Position numbers and translations under genes: made by a program. Positions 9,764 through 12,510 of a stretch of 12,510 nucleotides of DNA are shown here, piece after piece. Source of the DNA: Cyclostephanos tholiformis (taxonomy: Eukaryota > Bacillariophyta > Thalassiosirophyceae > Thalassiosirales > Thalassiosiraceae); contig JALLPB010000567.1 of the NCBI GenBank assembly GCA_036939975.1, positions 2,529 to 15,038 on the forward strand, in the 5' to 3' direction. Every line of letters starts with the position of its first letter. Positions within the stretch are counted from its first letter, which is position 1. The notes under the pieces were generated by a model. That model saw only the letters and a program-made list of their open reading frames with translations. It searched no databases and was not told the origin of the DNA.

Positions 9764-9782
9764 AAACTTAAGCTGTAGCAAT
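9764..9782 (+). repeat. 19-base direct repeat, left copy
   Basis: AAACTTAAGCTGTAGCAAT here matches 18 of 19 bases with AAACTTTAGCTGTAGCAAT at 11360-11378. The two copies lie on either side of the 200-bp tandem array, about 1.6 kb apart. No longer homology extends outward by eye. Confidence 0.5.
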
Positions 9783-9999
9783 AATACTTAAATTGTCCGG
9801 CACACCATGATATTCAAAATGCCCCTCCAATATGGGGCACACAACACTCCCAAAATAAAATAACCACCACCACCCCCACCCATACACCAATGGATGAAAT
9901 ATTCAGTGGTCCAATGAATTTTTTACAATGCATCATAGCCAACGAACAGCAAACCCTCCCCAACACAAGGCGAAGGAACATCCCTACACTTTCTACTGA

Positions 10000-11110
10000 G
10001 GAACCAGTACTAAGCACAATTTCACCATAATAATACCCGCGCCAATAACAATGAAGACCAATGGCGATGACAATGCCAATCAATACCCTCCCCACTTCCC
10101 TCCATTGGGAAAGTCAACTATCTTTTGAACAACACCTGCCGGGAGCAGAGAGGAACTCCTTACTTCCCTCATGCAACAACACCCATGGGCACAAGGTGAT
10201 GACAAAAATGACCTCCACACAACAGCCGCAACAATGGCAGAAACAATGGCAATACAACAATGACAACATAGATGGTATCAAAGCCCTTTCCTCCTCCCCC
10301 CATTCAGAATGACAGCTAACTTTCCAATGGCACCCGCCGGGAGCATCCCCTTAATTCTCCCATGAAATGACACCCAGAAGCATGAGACGGCAACAATAAT
10401 GATCCTCACATGACATCCACAACAATGGCAGCAACAATGGCAATAAAAAATGACAGAAATGATGACAACAACAATGCCAATCAATGCCCCTCCCTCATCC
10501 CCATGTTTGGAATGACAACAACCATTCCAATGGCACCTGCCACCTGCCGGATGCAACCCCTTAATTATCTCGTGCAACTATACCCACAAGCATGAGATGA
10601 TGACAATGATGACCCCCACATGACATCCGCAATAATAGCAACAACAATGGCAGTACAAAATGACAGAAATGATAGCAACAACAATGCCACCAAAGCCCTT
10701 CCCTCTTCCCCCCATTCAGAACAGCAACTATCTTTTGAACAACACCTGCTGGAAGCAATCCCATAATTCTCCCATACAACACTGACAAGCATGAGATGAC
10801 AACAATGATGGCCTCAATACAACAGCCACAACAATGGCAACAACAATGGCAGTACAAAAATGACAGAAATGTCGACAACAAAAATGCCAATCAAGCCATT
10901 CCCTCATCCCCCCATTGGGAACAAGGACTATTTCTCCAGTGGCACCTGACAGGAGAAACTCCATACTTCTCTCATGCAACAATGCAATGACACCCATGAG
11001 ATGATGACACTACAGTGACGACCTCCAAACAACAGCCACAAAAATGGCAGAAACAATACAATGACAGTGCAACAGAGGCAGCAACACCAACATACAACAT
11101 GACAGTGCTT
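10000..11110. repeat. imperfect tandem array, about five units of about 200 bp, A+C-rich on the + strand
   Basis: A conserved box related to CACCTGCCGGGAG starts at 10133, 10331, 10541, 10743 and 10943, giving spacings of 198, 210, 202 and 200 bases. It is preceded by a box near CATTGGGA or CATTCAGA (10103, 10301, 10713, 10913; degenerate near 10502). It is followed by TAATTCTCCCATG-like, GCATGAGATGA-like and doubled ACAATGGCA boxes, then GACAGAAATG. Both ends of the array decay, with a degenerate unit likely at about 9890-10100. The + strand is rich in A and C: lines 10381-10440 and 10801-10860 have 40 and 44 A or C out of 60. Unit spacing is not always a multiple of three, which argues against a coding repeat despite several minus-strand open frames of 75 to 109 codons. 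It looks like a satellite or minisatellite. Confidence 0.8.
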
Positions 11111-11850
11111 GCATGACAATGGCAGTAACAATCACATGACAACACTACGTCTCTGCATGCAGTTCCACAAGAATGCCCAGCAGTGGTCAAACATAATACA
11201 CAACATTCATTATCATGGATGGGGTCAGCGGGGGCCTTCCTCTGCTAGTTGTGCCTTTGGCACAAGACGTTTGCTTGCTCATTTGTTACCCTTGGAGTGC
11301 AATGTTAGTCACGGGATACAACCCCTATAGTCAGCAATGACCCATAACATGTACTTCACAAACTTTAGCTGTAGCAATCTCATATTTCCACATTGAAACT
11401 AGTCTTAGTCTTACCGGGCTGTCTTCTGCTTATTCAGACTAGTCCTATCATGCCAAACACACATTGCAGTGTCCAAGGATGCTCGGCTAAGTCATTGTCT
11501 GGCTAATTGTCATCCTAGCTAGGGGCTAGGGCAGTTTGTCAATATGCCACAGGCCCCTTACCCAAACTAGAGATGCAGCACTACTGGTAGGGAGTGCTCA
11601 TTCTAAATCTGAAAAAAAGTCTTAAAATGCTCAGGGCTTAAAAGTGACATAGGCCATTCTACTATCTAATGAGATATTTAGCAAATATATCACTAAAGGG
11701 CACAAGACTCGCTATAAGCAAGTCATGGGTGTAAGTACAGACAGACGGTCACATGCAGACAGACCGATCTTGAACTAAGATCTTATCTATCTTGAAGACA
11801 GATGAGCGATCTAATGCATAGGCAGATAAGCCACTTTGTATTCGGAATTC
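11111..11850. other. noncoding stretch between the array and the telomere-like tract
   Basis: No convincing gene or tRNA is seen in these roughly 740 bases. Visible structure is limited to short inverted repeats: TTGTGCC/GGCACAA with a TTT loop at 11249-11265, and GATCTT/AAGATC with a 5-base loop at 11766-11782. There are also several CTAG-containing words between 11398 and 11530. Confidence 0.4.
11360..11378 (+). repeat. 19-base direct repeat, right copy
   Basis: AAACTTTAGCTGTAGCAAT differs at one base from the copy at 9764-9782 on the other side of the tandem array. Confidence 0.5.
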
Positions 11851-11853
11851 CTT

Positions 11854-11874
11854 CGTAGAATCAAAGATTCTACG
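11854..11874. repeat. perfect 9-bp hairpin with 3-base loop
   Basis: CGTAGAATC (11854-11862) is followed by AAA and then its exact reverse complement GATTCTACG (11866-11874). It lies 44 bases before the TTAGGG tract. No T-run follows and no gene ends here, so it is not an obvious terminator. Confidence 0.7.
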
Positions 11875-11917
11875 TACCACCACGGCAGGTATTCCTCACA
11901 AAGATACTGAATTCCCA

Positions 11918-11957
11918 TTAGGGTTAGGGTTAGGGTTAGGGTAAGGGTTAGGGTTAG
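11918..11957 (+). repeat. interstitial telomere-like TTAGGG tract
   Basis: Forty bases hold six hexamers plus TTAG: four TTAGGG, one variant TAAGGG, then another TTAGGG. TTAGGG is the telomere repeat reported for diatoms and many other eukaryotes. Unrelated sequence continues for more than 550 bases on the right, so this is not the chromosome end itself. It may mark subtelomeric DNA, or an old end fusion or break repair. Confidence 0.85.
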
Positions 11958-12510
11958 AAGGGTGTTCCCAGGCAGGTTGGGGGGGTTCAAAGTGTTGGTA
12001 TACCTTTTACATACAGGTGATGTATTGATTCCAACGTATGATGGCAACACAGAACATCCTACTAGGTACTATAGCAAACAATTTCTTGGTTTAGTTGATG
12101 AACCTAATTTCGGGGGTCTCAAAACTGCACTTTCTTTTTGGGTCACCCGACAATAAATTCCTGACCTCACTTTCTTTTTCAGTATGGCACACTCAGAATA
12201 TTTTTTATCCTGTCATAATTTTTCAAACTTCTTGTATTTTTTAATGTCAACCTCGAGCCACTTTTGTACCTTACATCCTTAAGGTACCTAAAAGAGAAAA
12301 TGTAACCCGCCACGACAAGAATGATGATAGGATTCTTGACCTCACTTTGTTTTTTGGTGACCCGCCAAGAATGATGATAGGATTCCTGACCTGAGTACGT
12401 GGAGCTTGCAATTGAGATCCGCCTGACATGAGCCCAATAGTTCACTGTAACTTGTGTAACATTTGTTACACCTTAGGCATGCCCGGTCCAAGGCCAGACA
12501 TAAGATGTGT
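11958..12510. other. repeat-containing noncoding right edge
   Basis: No supported gene is seen. The interval holds a G7 run near 11980 and the small repeat family described at 12129-12392. Short open frames at 11962-12156 (+) and 12179-12445 (-) show no recognisable features. Confidence 0.4.
12129..12392 (+). repeat. small repeat family with CACTTT and ACCCGCC boxes
   Basis: A unit with the order CACTTT(C/G)TTTTT, GGTGACCCG, a variable AAGAATGATGATAGGATTC block and CTGACCT occurs as a partial copy at about 12129-12168, a copy at about 12304-12343 lacking its start, and a full copy at 12343-12392. The last two are adjacent and share AAGAATGATGATAGGATTC exactly (19 bases). A stray CACTTTCTTTTTC also follows at 12169-12180. 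Confidence 0.7.

Noticed and set aside
10000..11110. CRISPR array
   Set aside because: Units of about 200 bp are diverged along their whole length; there are no short identical repeats with unique spacers and no cas genes. The genome is eukaryotic.
9814..11190. Several - strand open frames of 67 to 109 codons in the tandem array, with Cys/His-rich translations
   Set aside because: The translations just mirror the DNA repeat, the frames shift between units (spacing not always a multiple of three), and no single frame spans the array.
11111..11850. tRNA or other structured RNA gene
   Set aside because: Only isolated short hairpins were found; no cloverleaf with T-arm and acceptor pairing could be built by eye.

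Overview
This is a nuclear genome window from a eukaryotic alga, most likely a diatom or another stramenopile. The evidence is the ABCC transporter split by ten short GT-AG introns (61 to 117 bases), a TIM21-type mitochondrial import protein, a WSC plus beta-trefoil lectin protein of a kind common in diatoms, and a short TTAGGG telomere-like tract. The assignment to diatoms rests on gene style and is an inference. No bacterial operons, RNA genes or CRISPR arrays were seen.

Layout from left to right. Bases 1-462 are a C-rich, in-frame repetitive stretch that may be the 3' end of a Pro/Ser/Thr/Asp-rich gene entering from the left. Bases 463-981 are the upstream region of the transporter and hold five copies of a TAGGCA/TGCCTA motif. 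Bases 982-5967 are a complete 11-exon full-length ABCC (MRP-type) transporter of 1370 residues on the + strand. Bases 6332-7935 (- strand, two exons) encode a 478-residue WSC-domain plus ricin-B-like lectin protein, convergent with the transporter. Bases 8218-9207 (+ strand, no intron) encode a TIM21 homologue, divergent from the lectin gene across 282 bases. From about 9208 to the right end I see no convincing gene. This part holds AT-rich flank, an imperfect tandem array with a period of about 200 bases (about 10000-11110), a nondescript stretch, a perfect 9-bp hairpin, an interstitial TTAGGG tract at 11918-11957, and a small dispersed repeat family near the right edge.

The three recognised genes have unrelated jobs: export or vacuolar transport, a secreted or cell-surface carbohydrate-binding protein, and mitochondrial protein import. 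They look like ordinary eukaryotic neighbours, not a co-operating cluster. The least explained parts are the 200-bp A+C-rich array with the telomere-like tract, and the TAGGCA motif cluster upstream of the transporter. I found no evidence for a new multi-gene system.
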